DNA of 64,000 nucleotides from Paenibacillus lupini (GCF_011761355.1 NZ_JAASRW010000004.1:113866-177865); one strand, 5' to 3'; numbered from the stretch's first letter, positions 9,465 through 18,659 are shown. Notes: generated by a model not told the origin, from the sequence alone. Translations and numbers: made by a program.

Positions 9465-9729
9465 AAATAGCCGGGCAAAACGGAGCAAGTGAATGAAGCT
9501 GAGAAACAAGATTATGCTTACGAAGTAGCTTTCTTGCAGAAAGCTTTAAATGCTCGCCTTTGTATTTCGATGTCAACCTTAGTGAATAAATTCAAGTCAT
9601 CGAAATACAAGCTGACTTTAGCCATAGTAGTTATCACTTTGGCTAAAGTCAAATGATCGAAGCTCATTCACTTGCGCAGTTTGCCATCGCGATTAAAAAC
9701 TCACATGCGCAGTTTTGCCCCGGCTATTT
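9465..9729. repeat. 265-bp element of nested inverted repeats
   Basis: The outer ends are AAATAGCCGGGCAAAAC (9465-9481) and its complement with one extra C (9712-9729). Inside these, GCAAGTGAATGAAGCT (9485-9500) pairs with 9661-9675, one base short. The interior holds three successive hairpins: 9528-9544 (7-bp stem), 9561-9609 (12-bp arms) and 9613-9651 (11-bp arms). ATGCTTACGAAGTA at 9514-9527 matches the core repeat at 38701-38927. No open reading frame of note lies within. A structured RNA, or a miniature inverted-repeat element without its own transposase, are both possible. Confidence 0.6.
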
Positions 9730-9767
9730 ATCGTTAAATAGTGAAAGAAACCGATTCATTGCTCTCC

Positions 9768-9796
9768 TTCAAGCATTCGGGACCCAATTCTATAAT
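9768..9796 (+). promoter_or_regulatory. Likely promoter of the GH115/ABC locus
   Basis: A perfect -10 box TATAAT (9791-9796) lies 43 bases before the first permease start. The best -35 at 17-base spacing is weak (TTCAAG, 9768-9773), which fits a promoter needing an activator such as the YesN-like regulator encoded downstream. Confidence 0.45.
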
Positions 9797-9838
9797 GAAA
9801 TTACAGGTCCACAAGAATGAAAGATTGGAGTAACCCAC

Positions 9839-10795
9839 ATGAATAATGCTGCTATAAAAGAAACTGCCGGTTCTGTGAAGCTGGGTCAGGTTAAGAAAAT
9901 TCGCTCGAAGCGTTGGGAGACCCCTGTCACCGGTTATCTGTTTCTATCGCCATGGCTGATCGGCTTCCTGCTGCTGACACTTGGCCCTATGATTATGTCC
10001 TTGTACTATTCCTTTACCGACTATTCATTGCTCGCTGCCCCGAACTGGGTTGGCTTCGACAACTACAAGCAGATTTTCACCGATGATGATGTATTCCCGA
10101 AATCACTTAAAATCACGATTACCTTCGTACTGCTGACGGTTCCGCTTCGCTTGATGTTTGCTTTATGTATTGCGATGCTGCTGAACCGCAAGATGAAGGG
10201 GATGTCGTTCTACCGCACGATGGTGTACTTCCCATCGCTGATTGGTACAAGTATCGCAGTATCGATTCTGTGGAAAAACATTTTCAGCCGCAACGGATTT
10301 ATTAATGATTTCCTGGGGATCTTCGGCATTAAAGGCCCGGCATGGATCGCTGATCCGAAGTATGCGCTTGGCACGCTTATTATATTGATGGTATGGCAAT
10401 TCGGCTCGTCGATGATTATTTTCCTCGCTGGTCTGAAGCAAATACCGACTGACCTGTATGAAGCTTCGTCGGTTGACGGAGCGGGCAAGTTCCGCCAGTT
10501 CGTCTCGGTAACACTGCCGATGCTTTCACCAATCATCCTGTTTAACGCCGTACAAACGATGATTAATACGTTCCAGATGTTCACACAGTCATTTGTCATT
10601 ACAAATGGTGGTCCGGTTAAATCGACCTTCGTCTACGTGATGTATCTATATGAAGAGGCCTTTACGAAGTTCCATATGGGTTATGCATCCGCACTTGCCT
10701 GGATCCTGCTGATCCTGATCGGCTTGTTCGCCGCAGTACTCTTCGGCACTTCGAAATATTGGGTGTTCTATGAGAACCAAGGAGGGAAGAAATAA
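9839..10795 (+). CDS. Sugar ABC transporter permease, MalF/UgpA type
   Basis: 318 residues with six predicted membrane segments. The cytoplasmic EAA loop is present near residues 200-220 (YEASSVDGAGKFRQF), the site that docks the ATPase. It belongs to the carbohydrate-uptake-1 permeases, which work as a heterodimer with the next gene product. Its last base is the first base of the next start codon (TAATG), showing translational coupling. No ATPase gene is present in the locus; such Paenibacillus transporters commonly share a general MsmX-type ATPase encoded elsewhere. Confidence 0.88.
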   Translation: MNNAAIKETAGSVKLGQVKKIRSKRWETPVTGYLFLSPWLIGFLLLTLGPMIMSLYYSFTDYSLLAAPNWVGFDNYKQIFTDDDVFPKSLKITITFVLLTVPLRLMFALCIAMLLNRKMKGMSFYRTMVYFPSLIGTSIAVSILWKNIFSRNGFINDFLGIFGIKGPAWIADPKYALGTLIILMVWQFGSSMIIFLAGLKQIPTDLYEASSVDGAGKFRQFVSVTLPMLSPIILFNAVQTMINTFQMFTQSFVITNGGPVKSTFVYVMYLYEEAFTKFHMGYASALAWILLILIGLFAAVLFGTSKYWVFYENQGGKK

Positions 10796-11634
10796 TGAAG
10801 TTATACAAAAGTTCCTTTAATCATATTTCCCTCCTGATTGTCAGCCTGATTATGATGTATCCGATCTTCTGGTGGGTAGGTGCTTCTCTGAAAACCAACG
10901 AGGAGATGAGCTCAGCGAATCTTTTCCCGAAAGTACCACATTGGGCTAACTTCTCGGAAGGCTGGGTATCTACACCAAACTTTACGTTTACCCATTTCTA
11001 CCTCAATACGTTTGAACTGATCCTTGGCGTTCTGTTCACGAGTATTGTAGCCTGCAGTCTGGTTGCTTTTGCCTTCGCCCGTTTGGACTTTCCGCTTAGA
11101 AATTTCTGGTTTGCTATCATGCTCGTTACGCTGATGCTTCCAACTCAGGTTACGGTTGTTCCGCAGTACGTGATGTTCAGTAAATGGGGGTGGATCAACA
11201 CTTACCTGCCGTTCTACATTCCTCATTTGCTCGCTGGTGGGATCGGTGGTCCGTTCTTTATCTACCTTCTTGTCCAGTTCATGCGTTCGGTACCGAAGGA
11301 GCTGGATGAAGCGGCCAAAATCGACGGATGCTCGTGGTTCGGCATCTACTGGCGCATTATGCTGCCGCTTGTGAAGCCGGCTCTCGTAACGGTTGCTATC
11401 TACTGCTTCCTGTGGAACTGGGATGATTTCTTTGGACAAATGCTTTATATTAATAGCATTAATCATTACACCATTAACCTTGCTTTGAAGTTGTTTATTG
11501 ACTCGCAAGGCTCCGTGCCTTGGGGACAATTGCTTGCTATGTCTCTTTGCTCGATTGTGCCGTCTGTCGTCATTTTCTTCTTGGCGCAGCGTCATTTCGT
11601 AGAAGGGATGTCGGCGGGGGCACTCAAAGGATAA
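10795..11634 (+). CDS. Sugar ABC transporter permease, MalG/UgpE type
   Basis: 279 residues with six membrane segments. The EAA motif is LDEAAKIDGCSWFGIYW near residue 165, and the C-terminus ends in VEGMSAGALKG, typical of MalG-like partners. It pairs with the upstream permease to form the channel. Start and stop codons of the pair overlap. A hairpin (11659-11680) follows before the sensor kinase gene. Confidence 0.88.
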   Translation: MKLYKSSFNHISLLIVSLIMMYPIFWWVGASLKTNEEMSSANLFPKVPHWANFSEGWVSTPNFTFTHFYLNTFELILGVLFTSIVACSLVAFAFARLDFPLRNFWFAIMLVTLMLPTQVTVVPQYVMFSKWGWINTYLPFYIPHLLAGGIGGPFFIYLLVQFMRSVPKELDEAAKIDGCSWFGIYWRIMLPLVKPALVTVAIYCFLWNWDDFFGQMLYINSINHYTINLALKLFIDSQGSVPWGQLLAMSLCSIVPSVVIFFLAQRHFVEGMSAGALKG

Positions 11635-11658
11635 TAGATTAACCAACATATGGGAATT

Positions 11659-11686
11659 GGGCTGCGATCAGACGCAGCTCTCTTTG
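11659..11686 (+). terminator. Intercistronic hairpin, weak terminator
   Basis: GGGCTGCG pairs with CGCAGCTC around six bases and is followed by TCTTT. It may lower expression of the two-component genes relative to the permeases. Confidence 0.45.
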
Positions 11687-11711
11687 CATTCCAAGGCCGG
11701 GAGGAATAGGC

Positions 11712-13463
11712 TTGCGAGGTAATCCGTTTAAGACGATGCGAATTGAGTTTGTCTTTTTCTTTGGTTTTGCACTTATCGTTACCGTTCTGGTCGCTATCGT
11801 GGTCTCTTTCAGTTACTATAACGGCTCGAAAGAAATAGCAGATAATACCTCTTATTATCAGCAGAAGGTGCTCGTTGAGATTCATAAGAAGCTGACTACC
11901 AATCTCAAGGATATTGAACAAAGCTCTAATACAGCAGCTCTTAATTTCAGTGATTTGTACGAGGAGATGGCTGACGGCAATAAATATGATCAGGTACGGG
12001 GGCAAGCGAATATTAGAGCACAACTAAACAACTATGTGTATGGCATGCCTATTCTTCATTCCATCCATGTGTACTCGAATCTTACCCCTTCCTATAATGT
12101 TCAGGAGTATGTTCAGTTTCTTTCGATGGATGGTATGGAGAAGGAAGCCTGGTATAAGGATCTTAAGCTTTCCGATGAAGCCTGGTTAGGTGAGCGGATT
12201 ATTAAAACGAATAGCGGTGATATGCCGGTTATCAGCTTTGCCCGCAAGGTGTACAACCGGTTTAACCGGGCATTTGCCGTTATGGTATTTAATGTGAAAG
12301 TGCCCGATTTTCAATCTCTCATTACAACGGAGGACAGCAGGTCAAATCTTGCTCTGCTTGATGCAACGGGCAAGCTGATCACGCATATTGGCAAAGCAGA
12401 CTTTTTTAACACTCATCAAGCCGAGATCGAGGGCCTTCTCGAGGAACATAACTCCGGTGCGAAGCGTACAGGCGATGAATTTCTGGTGTGGACCTCGTCG
12501 AAGGATTCCAATTGGTCTCTGCTTGAGGTCACATCATGGAGGCAGATTACAGCGGGCAGTCTGAAACAGACCAGAACGATACTGGCACTGGGTATTGCGA
12601 CCATTATTGTGATTCTAATCCTTGCCGTATTTCTGTCTCGCCAATTTATCAAGCCAATCGGCTTGCTGCTGAAGACGATGAGTAGCTTCTCATTGAATAA
12701 GAAAAGTCCGTTGCCCACCGATTATAAGAATGAATTCGGCACGTTATTCCAGGGGTATGAGAAATTAATGCAACGTATCGAACAGCTGTATGAAACGCTG
12801 GAAGAGAAGCATGAGCAGCAGCGTGCGGCGGAGATCAAAGCACTGCAAATGATGATTAACCCTCATTTTCTATATAATTCGCTTGATCAGGTGAACTGGA
12901 TGGCGATTGAAGCGGACCAGCCGCAGATCAGCAGTATGCTATCGCATTTGGGCCAATTTTTCCGATTATCATTAACAAATACGAATAGTCTGGTTCCTTT
13001 AACAGAGGAACTGACTCATATTGAAAGCTATCTGCAATTCCAGAAGATTCGCTGGGAAGATCGGCTCTCGTACACGCTGGATGTTCCGGAGGAGGCGGGC
13101 AAGCTGTTTGTACCTAAGGTGATCTTGCAGCCTTTTGTCGAGAATGCTTTCGTTCACGGTTTCCATGGCAAACAGCAGGCATCCCTTATTATCTCTGTCA
13201 GCGTCAGCTTTGACGAACTCCTTATTGTGTTACGGGATGACGGACGGAAACTGCGTGAAGACTGGCAGGAGAAGCGGAGTGCAAAAGGCGGCTACGGGCT
13301 TCGTAATGTACGGGAGAGGATAGAAGCTCTGTTTGGTAATAAATATGGTTTTACGCTTGGTAACTCTCCAGAAGGCGGAACCGAGGCGACCATTCGTCTT
13401 CCAAAGCTGGAGAGTTTAAAGCAGAAAGGGGAACAACAGGATGTGGAAAATAGTCATTATTGA
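11712..13463 (+). CDS. YesM-type sensor histidine kinase
   Basis: 583 residues. Membrane segments near residues 13-37 and 288-310 enclose an extracellular sensor of about 250 residues; HAMP follows, then the His_kinase domain with the phospho-acceptor motif NPHFLYNSL near residue 384, and a GHKL ATPase with the N-box (QPFVENAFVHG) and GLRNVRERIE. The start is TTG 11712 with GGGAGGA upstream. This family senses extracellular saccharides, often through the binding protein of the neighbouring transporter, and signals to an AraC-type regulator, here the overlapping next gene. Confidence 0.9.
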   Translation: MRGNPFKTMRIEFVFFFGFALIVTVLVAIVVSFSYYNGSKEIADNTSYYQQKVLVEIHKKLTTNLKDIEQSSNTAALNFSDLYEEMADGNKYDQVRGQANIRAQLNNYVYGMPILHSIHVYSNLTPSYNVQEYVQFLSMDGMEKEAWYKDLKLSDEAWLGERIIKTNSGDMPVISFARKVYNRFNRAFAVMVFNVKVPDFQSLITTEDSRSNLALLDATGKLITHIGKADFFNTHQAEIEGLLEEHNSGAKRTGDEFLVWTSSKDSNWSLLEVTSWRQITAGSLKQTRTILALGIATIIVILILAVFLSRQFIKPIGLLLKTMSSFSLNKKSPLPTDYKNEFGTLFQGYEKLMQRIEQLYETLEEKHEQQRAAEIKALQMMINPHFLYNSLDQVNWMAIEADQPQISSMLSHLGQFFRLSLTNTNSLVPLTEELTHIESYLQFQKIRWEDRLSYTLDVPEEAGKLFVPKVILQPFVENAFVHGFHGKQQASLIISVSVSFDELLIVLRDDGRKLREDWQEKRSAKGGYGLRNVRERIEALFGNKYGFTLGNSPEGGTEATIRLPKLESLKQKGEQQDVENSHY

Positions 13464-14703
13464 TGATGACTTTCAGGTTGTGAGAGGTCTGCGGAAGGCG
13501 ATCCCTTGGGAAGAGCTTGATGCAGAGTTTGCGGGTGAAGCGATTGACGGGGAAGCAGGGCTTAAGCTGATTGAAGAAGTGAATCCGGATATCGTGCTCA
13601 CGGATATTTATATGCCAGAGATGAACGGAATTCAGATGATTGAGGCGTTGAAAAATAAAGCGTTCACGGGCAGGTTCGTTATTCTGAGCGGCTATAATGA
13701 TTTTGAATATGCACGTACGGCTCTCCGACTTGGCGTGGATGATTATTTAACGAAACCGGTCACGGTGGATCAAATCCGTCAGGTGCTGGCCGAGACCATT
13801 CAGAAGCTGGAGGAAATGTATCTACAGCGACTGGAGCAGACCGTTGTGCCAAGCGATCCGGCGGTGAATTGGCGGCAGGAGGAATGGACGGCCTCAATTC
13901 TGAACGGCTTGAGCCAGCCAGAGGAATTGCCCGCAGCATTATCCGAGTGGCGGAATAAGCAGTTTACCGTAATGGTTATCGAAGTCTTGTGGACGGAACG
14001 AACCCGTAACATATCGATTGCGGACTGGAATCTGTTCCGGTTCGCTGTTGCTAATATTAGTGAAGAGGTACTTGGAGGAGAAGGACAGACGGCAAGCTTC
14101 GTATGGCTCTTTGGTAACTATGCGGCTGTTCTTCTACGTTCGGAGCAAGGCGCGGAAGCGCAGCAGACAGCAGCTTTGGCAGAACGGCTGGGTGGGCTGA
14201 TCGTTGATAATTTGAAGGGTTATATTGGTCTAGATGCACGGTTTGGCCTTGGCAGGACGAAGAAATCCTGGAATGAGGTTAAAGCCTCCTGTGATGAAGC
14301 TCTGCAAGGGCTGCTTGAGGATCCGAGTAAAGAGCAGGAAGAGGAGAGTTCACGAACTGAGCTATCTTATAACACCATCCATGAGAAGCATCGGAAGGCC
14401 GTTCAATTCATGATTGAATATGTCCATGTCCATTATGCTGAGGATATTACACTTGAGCAATTGGCATCCCAGCTCTATATCTCGAAGAACTACCTGAATC
14501 AATTGTTCAAAAAAGTAACAGGCGAGACTTTCACCAACTACGTTATACGGGTGAGAATTGAGAAAGCCAAGGTGCTTTTGCTCGAAGGGAAACATCTGAT
14601 CTATGAGGTGTCGGAGATGGTGGGATACCAGAATGTTCCTTATTTCACGACCCTATTCAAAAAGTATTGTGGTATAACGCCAAGTGAACTTATGAAGCAG
14701 TAA
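13441..14703 (+). CDS. YesN-type response regulator with AraC HTH domain
   Basis: 420 residues. The receiver domain has the acidic pair in IIDDDF, the phosphorylated Asp in VLTDIYMPEM (near residue 55) and the conserved Lys in YLTKPV (near 103). A middle linker domain follows, then a two-helix-turn-helix AraC module in the last 100 residues (LEQLASQLYISKNYLNQLFK; then YQNVPYFTTLFKKY). It overlaps the kinase gene by 23 bases. Its likely targets are promoters in this locus, for example the ones before 9839 and 14818. Confidence 0.9.
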   Translation: MWKIVIIDDDFQVVRGLRKAIPWEELDAEFAGEAIDGEAGLKLIEEVNPDIVLTDIYMPEMNGIQMIEALKNKAFTGRFVILSGYNDFEYARTALRLGVDDYLTKPVTVDQIRQVLAETIQKLEEMYLQRLEQTVVPSDPAVNWRQEEWTASILNGLSQPEELPAALSEWRNKQFTVMVIEVLWTERTRNISIADWNLFRFAVANISEEVLGGEGQTASFVWLFGNYAAVLLRSEQGAEAQQTAALAERLGGLIVDNLKGYIGLDARFGLGRTKKSWNEVKASCDEALQGLLEDPSKEQEEESSRTELSYNTIHEKHRKAVQFMIEYVHVHYAEDITLEQLASQLYISKNYLNQLFKKVTGETFTNYVIRVRIEKAKVLLLEGKHLIYEVSEMVGYQNVPYFTTLFKKYCGITPSELMKQ

Positions 14704-14756
14704 TTTTGTAATGAATACTGAAAGTTTTGTGTTCATTACTCTTCTATACGGTCAAT

Positions 14757-14784
14757 TTGACGGGTGGTAAGATTCATTTATAAC
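14757..14784 (+). promoter_or_regulatory. Promoter of the binding-protein gene
   Basis: TTGACG (14757-14762) and TATAAC (14779-14784) are separated by 16 bases, 34 bases before the GTG start. The separate promoter would let the abundant binding protein be made in excess over the kinase and regulator. Confidence 0.6.
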
Positions 14785-14817
14785 CGCTAGCCCGTCTAGC
14801 GCAGGGGGGTATATATA

Positions 14818-16164
14818 GTGAAGAAGTCTACTAAAAAAGGGATTCTTGCAACCGCTTTAACTCTGATGATGGTGACGTCTGCAGCTTGTGGCAACAATGG
14901 GGGAAACAACTCGACTAACACGCCAGCTGATAGTACGGCACCAAGCGATACCGCTGCCAGCAATAACGGTGGAGCAGCAAGCAATGATGAAAAGGTAACT
15001 TTGACGATTGCATGGTGGGGCTCACAGCCGCGTCATGATGCAACACTCAAAGCACTTGATCAAGCGCTTCATCCAAACGTAACGTTCCAAACCCAATTCT
15101 CCGGCTGGGATGGCTATTTCGATAAGCTTGCTGTGCAATACTCGGCTAAAAACGCACCAGACATCATCCAGATGGATGCTGCTTATGTCAACGATTATGC
15201 TGGCAGGGGGCTGCTCGCCGACCTGAAGGATTTGGATGTCGCAAATATGGATTCGGCAACCGTTGACGGCGGTAAAGTAAACGGCACGTTATATGCCATG
15301 CCGCTTGGCGTTGCGGCGCTTGGTATGGTATACGACAAAACGGTTGTAGAAAAGCTTGACCTTACAGCACCGACATTCGGCTGGAGTTGGGATGATCTCT
15401 TCGCATTTGGTGAGGCAGCTAAAGCGAAGCTTGGCAAAGACAAATATGTGATGGTTGATCAAAGCGCTGACTTGGTTGATTACACTTCGTACCAATACAG
15501 CCAAGGCAAAGGCTATATCTTTGATGCGGAAGGCAACTTCGCGATTGATAAAGCAACATGGATCAATTATATGACCAAAATGGGTGAACTTCGTCAGAAA
15601 GGGATTCTGACACCTGCCGACATTACAACAACGGATAAAGAGCTTGATCCGCAGCTAGACAGCGTAATTAACGGCACTGCTGTGCTGCGTCATACTTTCT
15701 CGAACCAAGTAAGTGCTATGGAGGCTTTGAAGCCTGGTGCTTTTGGTTTTGCCTCGATGCCAAAGGGAACGGAAGCTGGCGGCTGGCTGAAGCCTAGCAT
15801 GTTCTGGAGCGTAAACGCACAATCCAAGCATCAGGCAGAAGCGATTGAGTTCGTGGATTGGTTCATTAACAATGAAGAAGCAGGCAAGACGCTTGGTCTG
15901 CAGCGTGGTACGCCGGTCAGCTCTAAAGTTGTTGCTGCTATTGAGCCGAGCTTCAGCGATGCCGATAAAGTATCCCTTGATTTCCTGAGCAAAGTGACTC
16001 CTGATGCACAACCGTTTATTAATGACCCTAAAGGCTGGGGCACGTTCAAGAACGACTACAAAACGGTTGTAGAAAAGCTGCAATTCGACCAATCGACTCC
16101 AGAAGAAGCATATGAAGAACTCATGAAAGTCGCTGCGAAATACGCAGAAGAAGCGAAAAAATAA
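14818..16164 (+). CDS. Sugar-binding lipoprotein of the ABC transporter
   Basis: 448 residues with a lipoprotein signal: basic N-terminus, hydrophobic core, and lipobox SAAC with the lipidated Cys near residue 24. A low-complexity Asn/Ser/Thr/Ala linker follows, then an extracellular solute-binding domain of the family 1 (carbohydrate) type (LTIAWWGSQPRHDATLKAL). GTG is the start, behind a GGGGGG-rich site. It would capture the oligosaccharide for the permeases at 9839-11634. A hairpin after the gene (16181-16207) may define the mRNA end. Confidence 0.88.
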   Translation: MKKSTKKGILATALTLMMVTSAACGNNGGNNSTNTPADSTAPSDTAASNNGGAASNDEKVTLTIAWWGSQPRHDATLKALDQALHPNVTFQTQFSGWDGYFDKLAVQYSAKNAPDIIQMDAAYVNDYAGRGLLADLKDLDVANMDSATVDGGKVNGTLYAMPLGVAALGMVYDKTVVEKLDLTAPTFGWSWDDLFAFGEAAKAKLGKDKYVMVDQSADLVDYTSYQYSQGKGYIFDAEGNFAIDKATWINYMTKMGELRQKGILTPADITTTDKELDPQLDSVINGTAVLRHTFSNQVSAMEALKPGAFGFASMPKGTEAGGWLKPSMFWSVNAQSKHQAEAIEFVDWFINNEEAGKTLGLQRGTPVSSKVVAAIEPSFSDADKVSLDFLSKVTPDAQPFINDPKGWGTFKNDYKTVVEKLQFDQSTPEEAYEELMKVAAKYAEEAKK

Positions 16165-16180
16165 GTATGGAGTGTAGTGA

Positions 16181-16219
16181 GGATTGGCCGGTTTTCTGGG
16201 CCGGTCCTCTTGCTTTTGT
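16181..16219 (+). terminator. Hairpin between binding-protein and GH115 genes
   Basis: GGATTGGCC pairs with GGCCGGTCC (two G-U pairs) around nine bases, followed by TCTTGCTTTT. A partial terminator would make the downstream glycosidase less abundant than the binding protein. Confidence 0.55.
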
Positions 16220-16247
16220 AGGAACCTTTTAGACGGGGAGTGGAAAG

Positions 16248-18320
16248 ATGAGAGAGGGATTAAGCGGGTTAATCATTAATGCGGCAACGGGATATGACAT
16301 TCGTACAGAGTGGAGTACGCCTATTAAGCATGTCTGGAGCATGGTTGTGCGTGATCATGAGGCTGTCTTCGGAGAGATTCCAAGGCTTGGTGGCAACGCA
16401 GGTATCGTAATTCGTTATGCTAAAGAGGGAGATTTATGTCCGGATTGGGCGGAAGGCTTTTGTTTTCAATTTGTAGATGGGGAAGCAGGGCCTATGCTGC
16501 ACATTATCGGCAGGGATGAATTAGGCGTTATTTATGGCCTTCTTCATTATAGCCATACGGTGCTGGGTGTCGATCCGTTCTGGTTCTGGGCGGAGCTTGC
16601 TCCTGCAAAGCGTGATTCAATTTTAGTGCCCGCTATCCCATATGTAAGCGTGGAATCGAAGGTTCGCTATCGAGGCTGGTTCGTGAACGACGAGGTATGC
16701 CTAATTGGCTGGAAGGAGCAATACCCTCCATCAGAGGAAGTATGGATGCCGGTATTCGAAGCTTTACTTCGCTGCGGAGGCAATATGGTCATTCCGGGCA
16801 CTGACCTTCCTAAGACTGGCATTCATGCGAAGCTTGCTGCAGAGATGGGGCTTTGGATTACACATCATCATGCGGAGCCGCTTGGTGCGGAGATGTTCCT
16901 GAGGGCTTTCCCAGGTAAGCAGGCCAGCTACAAGGAGCATCCGGAATTATTCGAGCAGTTATGGCGTGAAGCGATCGAACATCAGAAGAAAGATAAGATT
17001 GTTTGGGTGCTGTCGTTCCGGGGACAAGGTGATAAGCCATTTTGGGAAAACGACCCGGCATTCGATACACCTGAGAAACGTGGGAGGCTGATCTCCTCCG
17101 TTGTACAGAAGCAGTATGACATGATCGCTGAACAAGTGGATCAGCCTGTCTGCTCTATGGCAATGTACGGGGAGATCGCTGAGCTGTACAAGCAGGGTCA
17201 TATTCAAGTGCCAGATGGTGTTATTAAAATGTGGGCAGATAATGGCTACGGCAAAATGGTATCAAGAAGACATGGCAATCTGAATCTGCGTGTACCCGCG
17301 CTGCCGGAGATTGGAGATGAAGGGAAGAACGGTGTGTATTATCATGTGACGTTCCATGATCTGCAGGCATCCAATCATTTGACGCAGTTTCCAGCATCTG
17401 CTCAGCTTATCGTTGATGAGCTTAGTAACGCATTTGCCGTAGGGGCGAGCGGGTATTTGCTTGTTAATGCAGGGAACATTTTGCCGCATCTGTATACACT
17501 TGATTTATGTGCGCAGTTATGGCGAGATGGAAAAGCTGATGCTGATACGCAACTACGTTCGTTTGTGGAGCGGTTCTACTCTTCAGAGCAAGAGAGTATC
17601 ATTCGGCTGTATCAGGATTATGCGGAGAATACGATCCACTACGGACCAAATGACGATGACCGTGCGGGAGATGAGTTCTATCATCATCCTGCTCGTATGA
17701 TTGTGGGACATTGGCTGCAGGGAAGAACGGATACGAATACCCGTCTTATCTGGGCGTCAGGTGATGTTTCCTTTATTGAACAAGTAAAGTGGTTCAGACA
17801 GAAAGCGGAGCAGGCGATCCCTGGATGGGAGCAACTGTTGAAGCAAGGCATAGCGGTGGCGGACCGATTAACGGAAGTTGAGCGGAATAGGCTTGCTGTT
17901 CAACTGCTCGTGCAAATTGAACTGCATCTGAGTGGATGCAAAGGACTTGCTTCTATCTGTGCGGCTTATGAGAGCTGCCATGTAGAGCAATATCCTCAGG
18001 CATTCATACATGCTTCTCATGCCATATGGAATTACACGGCTGGACAAGAGGCATTAGACCGCGCAGCAACTGGACAATGGGACAACTTTTACCGTGCAGA
18101 TTGGTTGACCAACATAGCTAATACCGTTAACCATTGTGAGACAGCTCGTAAATTCCTGCGTCTGCAAGGAGACAGCCCAGATATGTTCCTCTGGTACAAG
18201 GAATATCTGATGCCAGAGACTGAGAAGCATATCTACTTGGAAAATACACATCGCAATCCGCTGCAAGATGATGAGCTCGCTAAGAGATTGGATGAGAGGT
18301 TTAACTCAGCTGGACACTAG
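16248..18320 (+). CDS. GH115-like glycoside hydrolase (alpha-glucuronidase family)
   Basis: 690 residues, no signal peptide, so cytoplasmic. It has landmarks of family GH115: an N-terminal domain with GRDELGVIYGLLHYS, then VRYRGWFVNDE near residue 140, and DNGYG followed by GVYYHVTFHD near residues 328-370. GH115 enzymes remove (4-O-methyl-)glucuronic acid from xylan, including from internal residues. At 690 residues it is shorter than many GH115 enzymes and probably lacks the extra C-terminal beta domain. With a dedicated transporter and YesMN pair upstream, it probably acts on imported aldouronic oligosaccharides. The family call is from motifs read by eye; the substrate is inferred. Confidence 0.75.
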   Translation: MREGLSGLIINAATGYDIRTEWSTPIKHVWSMVVRDHEAVFGEIPRLGGNAGIVIRYAKEGDLCPDWAEGFCFQFVDGEAGPMLHIIGRDELGVIYGLLHYSHTVLGVDPFWFWAELAPAKRDSILVPAIPYVSVESKVRYRGWFVNDEVCLIGWKEQYPPSEEVWMPVFEALLRCGGNMVIPGTDLPKTGIHAKLAAEMGLWITHHHAEPLGAEMFLRAFPGKQASYKEHPELFEQLWREAIEHQKKDKIVWVLSFRGQGDKPFWENDPAFDTPEKRGRLISSVVQKQYDMIAEQVDQPVCSMAMYGEIAELYKQGHIQVPDGVIKMWADNGYGKMVSRRHGNLNLRVPALPEIGDEGKNGVYYHVTFHDLQASNHLTQFPASAQLIVDELSNAFAVGASGYLLVNAGNILPHLYTLDLCAQLWRDGKADADTQLRSFVERFYSSEQESIIRLYQDYAENTIHYGPNDDDRAGDEFYHHPARMIVGHWLQGRTDTNTRLIWASGDVSFIEQVKWFRQKAEQAIPGWEQLLKQGIAVADRLTEVERNRLAVQLLVQIELHLSGCKGLASICAAYESCHVEQYPQAFIHASHAIWNYTAGQEALDRAATGQWDNFYRADWLTNIANTVNHCETARKFLRLQGDSPDMFLWYKEYLMPETEKHIYLENTHRNPLQDDELAKRLDERFNSAGH

Positions 18321-18368
18321 TTGGCTTATAGCAGAAATAGCCTCTGTCTTACGCCGTACAGCCAAGAG

Positions 18369-18569
18369 TTAAGGCCCCTAAAGGATCTTAACCTCATCAA
18401 ATAAGCCAGCATCATGCAACTTAAGGCCCTTTGGGGACCTTAAGCTCTGCAAAATACACAACAAACGGCGAGATTTTAGCGCTCATTTTGTATTTAAGGT
18501 GCCTAAAGGACCTTAACCTCTCCATATAGGCCAGCATCATAGAGCTTAAGGTCCTTTAGGGACCTTAAG
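18369..18569. repeat. Tandem array of TTAAGG-palindromes, 125-bp unit
   Basis: Four palindromes of the form TTAAGGnnCCTnnAGGnnCCTTAA begin at 18369, 18421, 18494 and 18546. Copies 1 and 3, and 2 and 4, are each 125 bases apart, so this is a two-unit tandem repeat holding two alternating palindromes. The intervening spacers also match (for example GCCAGCATCAT in both). The region fills the 339-base gap between the GH115 gene and ybaK. The last copy could terminate transcription because TTCTTTTTTT follows it. Confidence 0.75.
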
Positions 18570-18659
18570 TTCTTTTTTTACTCGTGAGAAATGGTTCCAG
18601 CCCGGATTCCTTGGTATAGTTAATAGATATATAGCGCACGAAATGAGGTTAATTCAATC

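Noticed and set aside
9465-9729. Complete insertion sequence
   Set aside because: It has inverted ends but no transposase frame, and I saw no clear target-site duplication.
10912-11649. 245-codon minus-strand frame
   Set aside because: Antisense shadow of the MalG-like permease gene, with no start signal or recognisable domain.
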